This document shows positions 1 through 6,435 of a DNA stretch of 6,942 bases, piece after piece (the stretch's first letter is position 1; each line of letters begins with the position of its first letter). The position numbers and the translations under genes were made by a program. Origin of the DNA: Bacteroidales bacterium UBA4230 (GTDB lineage: Bacteria; Bacteroidota; Bacteroidia; Bacteroidales; UBA932); NCBI GenBank assembly GCA_002395605.1, contig DGXO01000067.1, positions 3,005 through 9,946 on the forward strand, written 5' to 3'. The notes under the pieces are model-generated. The model saw only the letters and a program-made list of their open reading frames with translations, ran no database searches and had not been told where the DNA came from.

Positions 1-339
1 AGCGGCAAGCACATCTACTCAATGGATGAGGACGGTAAGGTTTACCACTTCTCCGGCGGAAGCTGGAGCCCCGTTTCTGACGAGGAATTCCAGAAGCTCA
101 ACGGCAAGCGCAAGGACGCCTCTTCACCCAAGAGCGCCAGCTGGACCTCCTCTGACGGCAAGCGCAAAGTTTTCTACAATGCCGAGGGTGGTTTCCTCCA
201 GATGCCTGAAGGAGACCAGGTATTCCCCACCGCATGGAAGAAGACCGGCAACAAGCTCCAGTGGTACCACGAGGCCACTGAAGACACCGGCAACGGCAAC
301 TACAAGTACCAGCTTGTGCTTTGCACCTATATGCTCTAA
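1..339 (+). CDS. 3' end of an unrecognised protein (5' partial)
   Basis: The reading frame is open from the first base of the window (AGC GGC AAG ...) to TAA at 337-339, so the 112 visible codons are the C-terminal part of a longer gene. The ATG at 22 is internal, because the frame is open on its 5' side. The protein is rich in Gly, Lys, Ser and aromatic residues. It shows loosely repeated units of the form 'DGK...Y/F...GG': SMDEDGKVYHFSGG, then NGKRKDASS, then SDGKRKVFYNAEGG. This suggests a small beta-rich repeat domain, but I cannot assign a family. A 13-bp direct repeat (acggcaagcgcaa, at 101-113 and 155-167) lies in phase within it, 54 bp or 18 codons apart. The last 19 bp overlap the next gene, so the two are probably cotranscribed. 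Whether it has a signal peptide cannot be judged because the N-terminus is missing. Confidence 0.8.
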   Translation, partial: SGKHIYSMDEDGKVYHFSGGSWSPVSDEEFQKLNGKRKDASSPKSASWTSSDGKRKVFYNAEGGFLQMPEGDQVFPTAWKKTGNKLQWYHEATEDTGNGNYKYQLVLCTYML

Positions 340-986
340 TACTGGCTTTGGCCGTAGTCATACCTGGGAGCGCCTACGATACGTGGCGCTCCTTTGACGT
401 TGACCCCCTGGTGGCGGAGTCCGTGGTGTGGCCGGAAGTGGAACGCTATTCCCGCCTTCAGGACGCACTGGAGACGGCTGCCAACTACGGCACCTACATC
501 ACCACGGGCGGAGGGCCGGACTTTTCAATCGGCCTGTTCCAGATGAAACCTTCCTTTGTTGAAGAAATGGAAAAGGCCTGGATGAGAAGCGGCCTTGCCC
601 GGGAGTATGAGCTATGGTTTGACACGGCCGATAATGCCACCGCGCGCCGCATACGCATTTCGCGCTTGCAGAAAGAAGAGTGGCAGGTGATATACGTGGG
701 AGTGTTTTTGAGGCTGCTGTATGCCTCCTACGGCTCCTATAATAAAAAAGGGGAGCGTACTCAGGAAGGTATTGAGACTCTGCCGCTTAAGGAGCAGGTT
801 TGCCTTGCCGCCACCGCCTACAACCGCGGCGTAGTCTGGGCTGCCCCCGGCTACGGAGATTTGGATCGTCTGCGGGAACATGCCTCAGAAAAACACTTCC
901 ACTACGCCTTCATCCCCTCGGCCCGCACTAAGCGTTACTGTTACGCCACCCTGGCCTGGAAGCACTATAAAAAGATTTCCCGATGA
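321..986 (+). CDS. Exported lysozyme / lytic-transglycosylase-fold protein
   Basis: The product is 221 aa and is probably a periplasmic peptidoglycan hydrolase or a relative that has kept the fold. Residues 1-18 are a hydrophobic export signal ending PGSA|Y. The mature part has the order of motifs seen in the lysozyme-like superfamily: an early Glu-containing segment (WPEVERYS, residues 37-44, E39 the best catalytic candidate, E33 and E41 also possible), then FSIGLFQMKPSF (68-79), which corresponds to the 'GLmQ..P' motif of soluble lytic transglycosylases, then ATAYNRG (164-170), which corresponds to 'AYNaG'. The 'PE.xRYS...D..ET' plus 'FSIG.FQMKPSF' pattern fits, from memory, a conserved uncharacterised Bacteroidetes family. 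The only plausible start is TTG 321, inside the end of the upstream gene; the frame is closed by TGA at 279-281 and has no ATG or GTG before the signal peptide. The stop overlaps the next start by 4 bp (ATGA). Activity on murein is inferred. Confidence 0.75.
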   Translation: MHLYALILALAVVIPGSAYDTWRSFDVDPLVAESVVWPEVERYSRLQDALETAANYGTYITTGGGPDFSIGLFQMKPSFVEEMEKAWMRSGLAREYELWFDTADNATARRIRISRLQKEEWQVIYVGVFLRLLYASYGSYNKKGERTQEGIETLPLKEQVCLAATAYNRGVVWAAPGYGDLDRLREHASEKHFHYAFIPSARTKRYCYATLAWKHYKKISR

Positions 987-1606
987 ACTTCCGTCACGTT
1001 ATTTTAACCCTCTTTGTGCTCTGCGGCGTTCTCTCTGCCGCGGCGCAGGAGAAAACCATTCCCAGGGAACTGCTGGAAAAACTGGAGAAGGCCCGTACTT
1101 CTCTTTCGGCAGCCCATCAGTGGATGCTGTTCGAAGATTTCGCATCAAGCGGTGTCTACGCAGCCGGTTATATTGAAGCCCCGGCCCAGGAACCCCTCGG
1201 CTCCGGTATTACGCAGCCTCAGGGTACGGCTTCGGCCAACCTGCAGGCCGCTGCAGACGACCTTCCCCAGACCTATACCATCTGGATTCAAACGCCCCAG
1301 AACTGGTATGTGAGCGTGAGAAAAGTGGATACCGCTGTATTCCTGAAACTCGCCGACGACGGGGGAGACATGGACTTCGGCCACGGCAGCGGCTGGTGCA
1401 TCCAGCCCAAGGGTACCGGCTTTGTCAAGTACCCGTACAAGAACGGCAGTTGGGGCGCTGCACAAAAGGCCGATGCTGCTGAAATCGGCCAGTGGCAGCA
1501 GGAATACATCCTTGCCCCCGCCGGGAATATGGGCAGCGACCGCGTGAGGCTTTTTGAGAAAGCCGCGTATTTTGACGACTTGGATATTACTCTCCCTAAA
1601 CAATGA
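983..1606 (+). CDS. Exported protein of unknown function
   Basis: The product is 207 aa with a clear signal peptide: MNFRHVILTL, then a hydrophobic stretch ending LSAAAQE, with likely cleavage at A21|Q22. Cys14 lies inside the hydrophobic core but the sequence around it (VLCGV) is not a lipobox, so a soluble periplasmic protein is more likely than a lipoprotein. The mature region has a short helical start (about 25-50), a Pro/Gln/Ala-rich linker (about 63-93), and a Gly/Trp/Tyr-rich probable beta domain (about 96-180) with GHGSGW and NGSWG. I do not recognise the family. ATG 983 overlaps the preceding stop (ATGA), and the stop at 1604-1606 likewise overlaps a possible ATG of the next gene, so translational coupling is likely. 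Its signal-peptide coding sequence is almost identical to that of the WG-repeat gene at 4397. Confidence 0.8.
   Translation: MNFRHVILTLFVLCGVLSAAAQEKTIPRELLEKLEKARTSLSAAHQWMLFEDFASSGVYAAGYIEAPAQEPLGSGITQPQGTASANLQAAADDLPQTYTIWIQTPQNWYVSVRKVDTAVFLKLADDGGDMDFGHGSGWCIQPKGTGFVKYPYKNGSWGAAQKADAAEIGQWQQEYILAPAGNMGSDRVRLFEKAAYFDDLDITLPKQ
1015..1051 (+). repeat. Signal-peptide-coding direct repeat, copy 1
   Basis: These 37 bp encode the hydrophobic core and cleavage region (VLCGVLSAAAQE) of the exported protein at 983-1606. They match 4450-4486 at 36 of 37 positions, the sole difference being T1036 against C4471. The rest of the two genes is not detectably related. Identity at synonymous positions suggests recent copying or gene conversion rather than protein-level convergence. 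Confidence 0.85.
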
Positions 1607-1614
1607 CCGGAACC

Positions 1615-3744
1615 ATGAAAAGATACTTCGCCCTTTTGATAACGGTTCTGGTCATCGGCCTTCCCGCCAAGGCCCAGGAGCCGCTTACCCCGGAAGTGAA
1701 CCGGATGATAGAATATCTGATGCTGGCCGATGAAGCCGGCCTCAACGTACCACTCTACATCATGGAACTGAGCGACCAGCTGGCCATGCTTTCCTTAACC
1801 AATAAGATGAATAAGGAAATCATGGAGCAGGGGGCCGCTGCGGCCGAGCTGTATGCCCACCCGCTGGTTTGCATGAATTACGCCGCATGCCTGATGAAGC
1901 AGCAGAAATACGGCAGTGCCCTGCATTACCTGAACAAAGCCTGGAAGCAGGACAATCAGAATGTGATGCTGGCAACCAACATGGCCCGCTGTCACTATGA
2001 GCTTGGGGACGAGTCCAACTGCCAGGCCTTCCTGAACAAGGCGCTCTCTATAGATCCGGACTACGGCCTGGCCCTTCAGCTCAAGGCTACCCTGCTACTG
2101 AAGAAAAAAACGACGGAGAGCCAGCTGGAGGCAGTGGATTACGTGCTTCGCAGCGCTCTGGACGTGTGGAATGGCATCTCCGTACGGCAGTTCAATTCGC
2201 TCATCGCCCAGATGCAGCAACTCTACTATTATTACCTCGAAAACAAAGCGTCCATTCCGGACAATTTCAAGAAACTGCCTACTCCGCTGGACGGGAAAGA
2301 ACGGTACTTCCGGCAGATTATTCGTGCCGGGCGTGATTGGGCGGACGAACCCCAGGATGACAAGTTTCCCTATCCGGTCAATCCCGGCACGCTGGAATTT
2401 GAAGGAGAAGAAGGGTGGGAGGGCCTGCTTGACGCAGATAATGCCTTCGCAGAAAAAGCCCAAAGCATCAAGATTCCCATTGAGACCAGCGAATATCCTG
2501 CGGAATATACAGGGATGACGGGCGGAGACACCTACCAGCCGGATTCCCGTGCCTTCCACATGACCCTTCTGGCCTATTTCTACCACCAGATCAAGTTGTT
2601 GGAGGCGTCTTACAAAGCCGAGATTAAAGAACTCAAAGAAACAGAGCCCTATGAAAAACGCTACCATGAGGCGCAGGAGGCATTATGGGCAGCGATGGAA
2701 GAAGAACACGAAAGAAAGCTAAAACAAGGCGTAGTTGATCTCACCCTCATTAAAAAGTACGGGGAAAAGGCGTACCTTGTCGGCAAGGAATATGTCAATG
2801 CTTCTGTCCGTATCCACCTTGCCAACTGGGAACACCTGATGAGACCGGCCCTGGAGGCCTATGCCAAAGACATCAAGACCGGGCTTATCTATATCGGCAA
2901 CGACGTGGGTTTTGCCTATATCCAGAGCCGCTTTGACAAAGACATTGCAACCATTTACGAATATGGTGAGCTTTCCTACCTGGCTACGCTGCAGGGCGAT
3001 GTGAACTTGGAGCACGGTGGCGCCTCTTTAGGGGAAGAAATACTGGCCCAACTGCGCGAGCAGGAGCAGGAATATCAGGACTACCTCACCCGTACCCGCA
3101 ACCGGCGCTATCTGGAATGGGACTCCAACGAGAAGCTCCGGGCTGCCGGACTAGCCGACCTCAACCGCCAGCGGGAGCCGGTTCCGTTCGTGGGCGTAAG
3201 GGTCGGCTGCTTCAGTTTCCAGCTGGGAATAGACCGGCACCACAGGGTACATATTCTCTACGACTCGCCCGACCATTCCATCAATAAAGTGTATAATATG
3301 GAAACCGGCGCATCTTCCACCACGGAGCTCAGGGAAGTCAAATCCGGGAAGTCCTACGCCAAGGATGTCGTGACAACCCTGGCACAGGATGCGGCTTCCA
3401 AGGGGCATCTGTCCTTCACCCCGGAGCTGGGAGAGCGCAAAGGAGAACAGGTGGTCACCGACGGGCGCGGAAATGTAATAGCCTCTTCCTATGTTAAGGA
3501 AAAAAGCGGTTCCATCAGCGGGAGTGTGAGTGCCGCACCTCCCGGAGCGGGCGGTTTTTTGGCCAATAACTTCAGCGTGGGTGGCACCTATACCGTCAAA
3601 CAAGCCTCGTACAAAAACAAGTGGTACGGCTCGTCCGTAGTTCCCATCAGCGCCCGTTCTACCGTAACCTTCGATGCCGGCGTGGGCGTAAAAGGATTCA
3701 ACATTTTTTCGGCCAGTTTTGGCGCAGCCCAAGGATCATTATAA
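1615..3744 (+). CDS. Large exported TPR-repeat protein with orphan C-terminal half
   Basis: The product is 709 aa from ATG 1615 (MKRYFALLITVL... with cleavage near AKA|Q). An in-frame ATG at 1603 would add only MTGT and overlap the previous stop as ATGA. I prefer 1615 because it gives a standard Lys/Arg signal-peptide start. Residues about 82-150 hold two good TPR units, each with the small/large residue pattern and ending in K-A-(W/L): 'NYAACLMKQQKYGSALHYLNK' shortened, then 'NMARCHYELGDESNCQAFLN'; a third weaker unit follows to about 180. TPRs usually form helical scaffolds for protein binding. The middle (about 325-375) is highly charged and helical (KELKETEPYEKRYHEAQ), perhaps a short coiled coil. 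The last 100 residues are Gly/Ser/Val-rich and look beta-stranded, ending without a recognised secretion domain. It is the largest gene of the cluster and could be the scaffold for its neighbours, which is inference. Beyond the TPRs I cannot name a family. Confidence 0.8.
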   Translation: MKRYFALLITVLVIGLPAKAQEPLTPEVNRMIEYLMLADEAGLNVPLYIMELSDQLAMLSLTNKMNKEIMEQGAAAAELYAHPLVCMNYAACLMKQQKYGSALHYLNKAWKQDNQNVMLATNMARCHYELGDESNCQAFLNKALSIDPDYGLALQLKATLLLKKKTTESQLEAVDYVLRSALDVWNGISVRQFNSLIAQMQQLYYYYLENKASIPDNFKKLPTPLDGKERYFRQIIRAGRDWADEPQDDKFPYPVNPGTLEFEGEEGWEGLLDADNAFAEKAQSIKIPIETSEYPAEYTGMTGGDTYQPDSRAFHMTLLAYFYHQIKLLEASYKAEIKELKETEPYEKRYHEAQEALWAAMEEEHERKLKQGVVDLTLIKKYGEKAYLVGKEYVNASVRIHLANWEHLMRPALEAYAKDIKTGLIYIGNDVGFAYIQSRFDKDIATIYEYGELSYLATLQGDVNLEHGGASLGEEILAQLREQEQEYQDYLTRTRNRRYLEWDSNEKLRAAGLADLNRQREPVPFVGVRVGCFSFQLGIDRHHRVHILYDSPDHSINKVYNMETGASSTTELREVKSGKSYAKDVVTTLAQDAASKGHLSFTPELGERKGEQVVTDGRGNVIASSYVKEKSGSISGSVSAAPPGAGGFLANNFSVGGTYTVKQASYKNKWYGSSVVPISARSTVTFDAGVGVKGFNIFSASFGAAQGSL

Positions 3745-3754
3745 ACCATCAGAT

Positions 3755-4396
3755 ATGAAAAAAGTCATTTTTACCCTTTCGCTCCTTTGCATCGGCCTTA
3801 TGGCAGCCGCACAGAGCCCTTTCACCTGCACCACGCAGGGAGCCAAGCTGCGCTACATGAATACGGACCGTAACGGCAAGGAAGTCACCCAGTCGGAGAT
3901 TGAGGTGACCAAAGTGGAGAAAAGCGGAGAAAGCTACAGCATCACCCAGGTAACCACCATCTACTTCAACGGGAAAAAGTTCATGAAACCCGTGGAAATC
4001 AAGGCCACAGTCAGGGATGGAGACGTGCTCATGGATATGGGCGGCAATCTGTCCGGTTCCGTGGAAGGAGCCGGTTACGCCCTTCCCAAACGACTGGCCG
4101 TGGGCCTGGAACTGCCCACCGGGGAAGCCAAGGTAAAAGCCGGGAACATCAACATGACGCAAAACACCACCTTCCACAAAGTGGTTGCCCGTGAGGAGGT
4201 TACCGTTCCCGCCGGCACCTATGACTGCTATGTGGTGGAACGGCAGTACACGGCCGAGATGGCCGGAATGACGGTGAAGAGCACCATCAAAACCTGGTAT
4301 GCCCGCGGCGTTGGAACTGTGAAATCAGAAACATACGGTGAAGACGGAACCCTTTCCTCGGGTTCTCATCTGCTGGAACTGACCCTGCCTAAGTAG
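3755..4396 (+). CDS. Exported DUF3108-like (TapB-like) protein
   Basis: The product is 213 aa with a signal peptide MKKVIFTLSLLCIGLMAAAQ, probable cleavage around A19|Q20. The mature domain is all-beta in appearance. It carries two signatures that I associate with DUF3108-like/TapB-family proteins: VPAGTYDCYVV (residues 151-161) and TWYARGVGTVKSE (180-192), where 'pAGtfdc' and 'wya.GvGlVk' are typical. The length suits the family. These are secreted or periplasmic proteins without an established biochemical role. ATG 3755 lies 10 bp after the preceding stop. The in-frame ATG at 3719 would put 12 polar residues in front of the signal peptide and overlap the upstream gene, so it was not used. 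The TAG at 4394-4396 is directly followed by the next ATG. Family assignment is from motif memory, not a search. Confidence 0.8.
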   Translation: MKKVIFTLSLLCIGLMAAAQSPFTCTTQGAKLRYMNTDRNGKEVTQSEIEVTKVEKSGESYSITQVTTIYFNGKKFMKPVEIKATVRDGDVLMDMGGNLSGSVEGAGYALPKRLAVGLELPTGEAKVKAGNINMTQNTTFHKVVAREEVTVPAGTYDCYVVERQYTAEMAGMTVKSTIKTWYARGVGTVKSETYGEDGTLSSGSHLLELTLPK

Positions 4397-5395
4397 ATGG
4401 TTATGACATGTTTCCGTAGATTCTTGCGTGGCACGCTATTGACCGTTTCTGTGCTCTGCGGCGTTCTCTCCGCCGCGGCGCAGGAGCGTTACAGTACCAT
4501 AGAACTCGGCCTGGTGAACAAAGCCGATACTCTGCACTGGTGCTGGGCCGATACCGGGACCCGGGACGGACAGCGTGCCCTGGAACTTGCCAAGTTGTAC
4601 ACGGATCTGTGGATGCAGCGGATGCAGTATGATGCCAACCAGATGGTGGAAGGGATGGATGCAAAAGAAGCAATGGATGAGCAGGACGCCTACTGGGAAG
4701 GGTTAAGGGAAATGTATCAGGATATGCTGAAACAGGATATCAGCGAGGAAGAAAAGGCGGACCTTCGCCGTCAATTGGCCGAAATTGACAAGAATAAGGC
4801 CGATAGCAAGCGGCAGGTGTCGCAGCAGGTGCATAACCTGAAGGATGAGGCTAGGTCCGGGAATGCGGGGGTGGATCCTGCCGATTTTTCTGACGAGCGC
4901 CTGCTTACCATCAAAAGGAACCTTCGCAAATACGTGATTGGCCAAAAGATTTGGGGTTTTGACCGGGTACGGGACTTCCGGAACGGTTTTGCGGCCGTGG
5001 GCTATACGTCCAGCGAAGACTTTGGTGACCGCTGGGGTTTTGTGAACCGGGAAGGCCGTCTGGCCATTCCCTGCGTGTGGAACGATGTTTTCAACTTCAA
5101 CAACCACCGCTATTATAAAGTCAATATCTATGACAATCCCGTGGACGAGGATTATCGGCCCTGGACATCTGTACGCAAGGGAAATCTGGTGGGGATGATT
5201 GACTCCACCGGCAGGGTGCGCGTACCTGTTAAATTCAGCTTTGCAAACCGTGCCCAGATTATCTTCCGGGAGACTGAAAAAGGAGAACTGGCCCCTGCCC
5301 GAGATGCCGCCACAGGCCTGTGGGGAGTCATCAACCGGAAAGGGAAGTGGAAGCAGAAACCAGTTTACAAAGACGAGGAAGAAATTAAACTATGA
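4397..5395 (+). CDS. Exported WG-repeat protein, copy 1
   Basis: The product is 332 aa. ATG 4397 abuts the previous stop; ATG 4403 (MTCFRRFLRG...) is an equally good start, two codons later. The basic n-region (RRFLRG) and hydrophobic core end at LSAAAQE, with cleavage near residue 28/29. Residues about 57-150 are strongly helical and charged, possibly a coiled coil or linker. The C-terminal part contains WG-type repeats, in which a strand pair is followed by '(W/V)G(F/V/M)(V/I)(N/D)..G...(I/V)P': RWGFVNREGRLAIP (212-225), LVGMIDSTGRVRVP (264-277) and LWGVINRKGKWKQKP (308-322). WG repeats are widespread beta-repeat domains of unresolved function, thought to mediate contacts at the cell surface or envelope. 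The gene overlaps the next one (ATGA, 5392-5395), which also encodes WG repeats. Confidence 0.85.
   Translation: MVMTCFRRFLRGTLLTVSVLCGVLSAAAQERYSTIELGLVNKADTLHWCWADTGTRDGQRALELAKLYTDLWMQRMQYDANQMVEGMDAKEAMDEQDAYWEGLREMYQDMLKQDISEEEKADLRRQLAEIDKNKADSKRQVSQQVHNLKDEARSGNAGVDPADFSDERLLTIKRNLRKYVIGQKIWGFDRVRDFRNGFAAVGYTSSEDFGDRWGFVNREGRLAIPCVWNDVFNFNNHRYYKVNIYDNPVDEDYRPWTSVRKGNLVGMIDSTGRVRVPVKFSFANRAQIIFRETEKGELAPARDAATGLWGVINRKGKWKQKPVYKDEEEIKL
4450..4486 (+). repeat. Signal-peptide-coding direct repeat, copy 2
   Basis: This is the partner of 1015-1051, with 36 of 37 bases identical. It encodes the same VLCGVLSAAAQE segment in the signal peptide of the first WG-repeat protein. The similarity stops on both sides, so only the export signal is shared. 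Confidence 0.85.
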
Positions 5396-6330
5396 AACGG
5401 CTGATTATCACACTGTTATGCGCTCTTGTCTATGGAGCCATTCCGGCCCAGACATTGGTTATATATGATGCCCGGGACCTGTTCCCCAAGGACGCTTGGA
5501 ACCCGCCGTGCAAGGCTGTTTTCACGGAGGATTATTATTACAGTGAGGAGTGGCTGAACCTGAAGGACAGGATAGACACCTACCTGCTGTATCAGACGGC
5601 CAAGGAGAATCCGGACTGGATACCACTGGCCGATGAAGAGTTCCGCCAGAAGATTCAGGAGGGGAAGAATATGACCCCGGAGGGCCTTCGCAAGGCCATC
5701 TGCCGCCATGCCGTTGGCGGGCGTATGTTCGTTGGGGCCGAGCTTGAGTACCGGAACCGCCTGGTGAGTGTGCGGGAAAAGCCATTCACAGAGGCCGAAG
5801 CATTTGACGGCGTTACGCCTTATGCAAATGCCTGGGGCGTCATGAATGCCAAGGGACAGATGATTATTCCGTTTGAGTATCAGAACTTTGGCTCCAGTTG
5901 GAATTCCAATACGGGAGATTATCTTCGCTTTATCATCGGCTACAAACAGGTTTCCGGCACGGCCTCTGACGGAAAATTTGACGTGGTGCTGTTCCTTCCC
6001 AGCGGCAAAAGGGCTACGGACATCAAACTGGACTACGCCCAGATTGAAATGGGGGAGGGACCGGACGAACATCGGCTCATTGTGCGCATTCCCGGCGAAG
6101 GCTTTACCATTATGGACGAGTACTGTAACCTCCTCACTACCAGGCGTTATGATGAACTGAAGGCCGCCAAGTTTTATGGCTGGCCCCCGGACCCGCTCTA
6201 TTGGGCCCGCAAAGGAAAGACATATTATCTGATTGACATCCTCACCGGCCGCGAGCAGGGCACCTTCACCTTCTCCCGCCGTGACAAGGAGAACATCTTC
6301 TTCGATGTTAAAGTAAGCTATTTCAAATAA
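5392..6330 (+). CDS. Exported WG-repeat protein, copy 2
   Basis: The product is 312 aa with signal peptide MKRLIITLLCALVYGAIPAQ, cleavage likely at A19|Q20. Residues about 45-110 are helical and acidic or aromatic (EDYYYSEEWLN, DEEFRQKIQEGK). A clear WG repeat follows, AWGVMNAKGQMIIPFEY (147-163). More degenerate units come next: EGFTIMDEYCNLLTTRRYDEL (235-256, in pieces) and YWARKGKTYYLIDILTGRE (270-288). The layout of signal peptide, helical spacer and WG repeats matches its upstream neighbour, so the two are probably diverged paralogues or partners. ATG overlaps the upstream stop (ATGA), favouring coupled translation. It is the last gene of the cluster: it ends with TAA 6328-6330 and is followed by AT-rich DNA with its own promoter for the next gene. 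The substrate or partner is unknown. Confidence 0.82.
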   Translation: MKRLIITLLCALVYGAIPAQTLVIYDARDLFPKDAWNPPCKAVFTEDYYYSEEWLNLKDRIDTYLLYQTAKENPDWIPLADEEFRQKIQEGKNMTPEGLRKAICRHAVGGRMFVGAELEYRNRLVSVREKPFTEAEAFDGVTPYANAWGVMNAKGQMIIPFEYQNFGSSWNSNTGDYLRFIIGYKQVSGTASDGKFDVVLFLPSGKRATDIKLDYAQIEMGEGPDEHRLIVRIPGEGFTIMDEYCNLLTTRRYDELKAAKFYGWPPDPLYWARKGKTYYLIDILTGREQGTFTFSRRDKENIFFDVKVSYFK

Positions 6331-6370
6331 AACAAACTATTTAAGGGCAGCGCTAATACTATTTTATATT

Positions 6371-6397
6371 TCGGCAAAATATTTTGATTATTGCCGA
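6371..6397. promoter_or_regulatory. Inverted repeat flanking the -33 element, candidate operator
   Basis: A perfect 7-bp inverted repeat, TCGGCAA (6371-6377) and TTGCCGA (6391-6397), is separated by 13 bp. The -33 hexamer region TTTG at 6383-6386 lies in the spacer, so a dimeric protein bound to both arms would cover the promoter. Inside and beside it are two 10-bp palindromes: AAAATATTTT at 6376-6385 and ATTTATAAAT at 6397-6406, the latter touching the -7 element. AbiEi-type antitoxins are known to repress their own operons by binding inverted repeats at the promoter, and the downstream gene looks like such an antitoxin. That this is its operator is inference. Confidence 0.55.
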
Positions 6398-6413
6398 TTT
6401 ATAAATATCTTTG
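6383..6413 (+). promoter_or_regulatory. Bacteroidetes-type promoter (TTTG-N19-TAtcTTTG)
   Basis: The -33 element TTTG lies at 6383-6386 and the -7 element TATCTTTG at 6406-6413. The 19-bp spacing falls exactly within the 19-21 bp norm for the primary sigma factor of Bacteroidetes (TTTG / TAnnTTTG). The surrounding 60 bases (6361-6420) are only about 27% G+C. Transcription would be expected to start a few bases after 6413, around 6417-6421, that is, right at or just before the start of the next gene. Confidence 0.8.
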
Positions 6414-6435
6414 TGCCGTGAAGTACAAAGAACAG

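Noticed and set aside
26..397. Plus-strand overlapping frames at 26-397, 880-1176, 1014-1313, 2171-2518, 5199-5468 and 5873-6160
   Set aside because: They are alternative frames inside better-supported genes, with Arg/Pro/Ser-rich translations typical of shadows.
983..1060. Lipoprotein signal in the 983-1606 and 4397-5395 products because of Cys in the signal region
   Set aside because: The Cys is followed by GVLSAAAQ and preceded by VL rather than a lipobox L-(A/S)-(G/A)-C. A type I cleavage site follows instead.
3151..3732. Long antisense open frame (193 aa) and similar minus-strand frames at 1145-1603, 2095-2667, 3749-4177, 4703-5107 and 5416-6072
   Set aside because: Each lies wholly opposite a plus-strand gene with a signal peptide or recognisable motifs. 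None shows a domain, a promoter or sensible composition, and open antisense frames are expected in GC-rich coding DNA.
3719..3754. Upstream ATG 3719 as start of the DUF3108-like gene
   Set aside because: It adds 12 polar residues before an evident MKK signal peptide and overlaps the preceding gene.
6331..6370. Intrinsic terminator after the WG-repeat gene
   Set aside because: I see no GC-rich stem followed by a T-run. The only candidates are the 6-bp AGCGCT palindrome without a loop, and the 6371-6397 inverted repeat, whose 13-base loop and position on the promoter fit an operator better.
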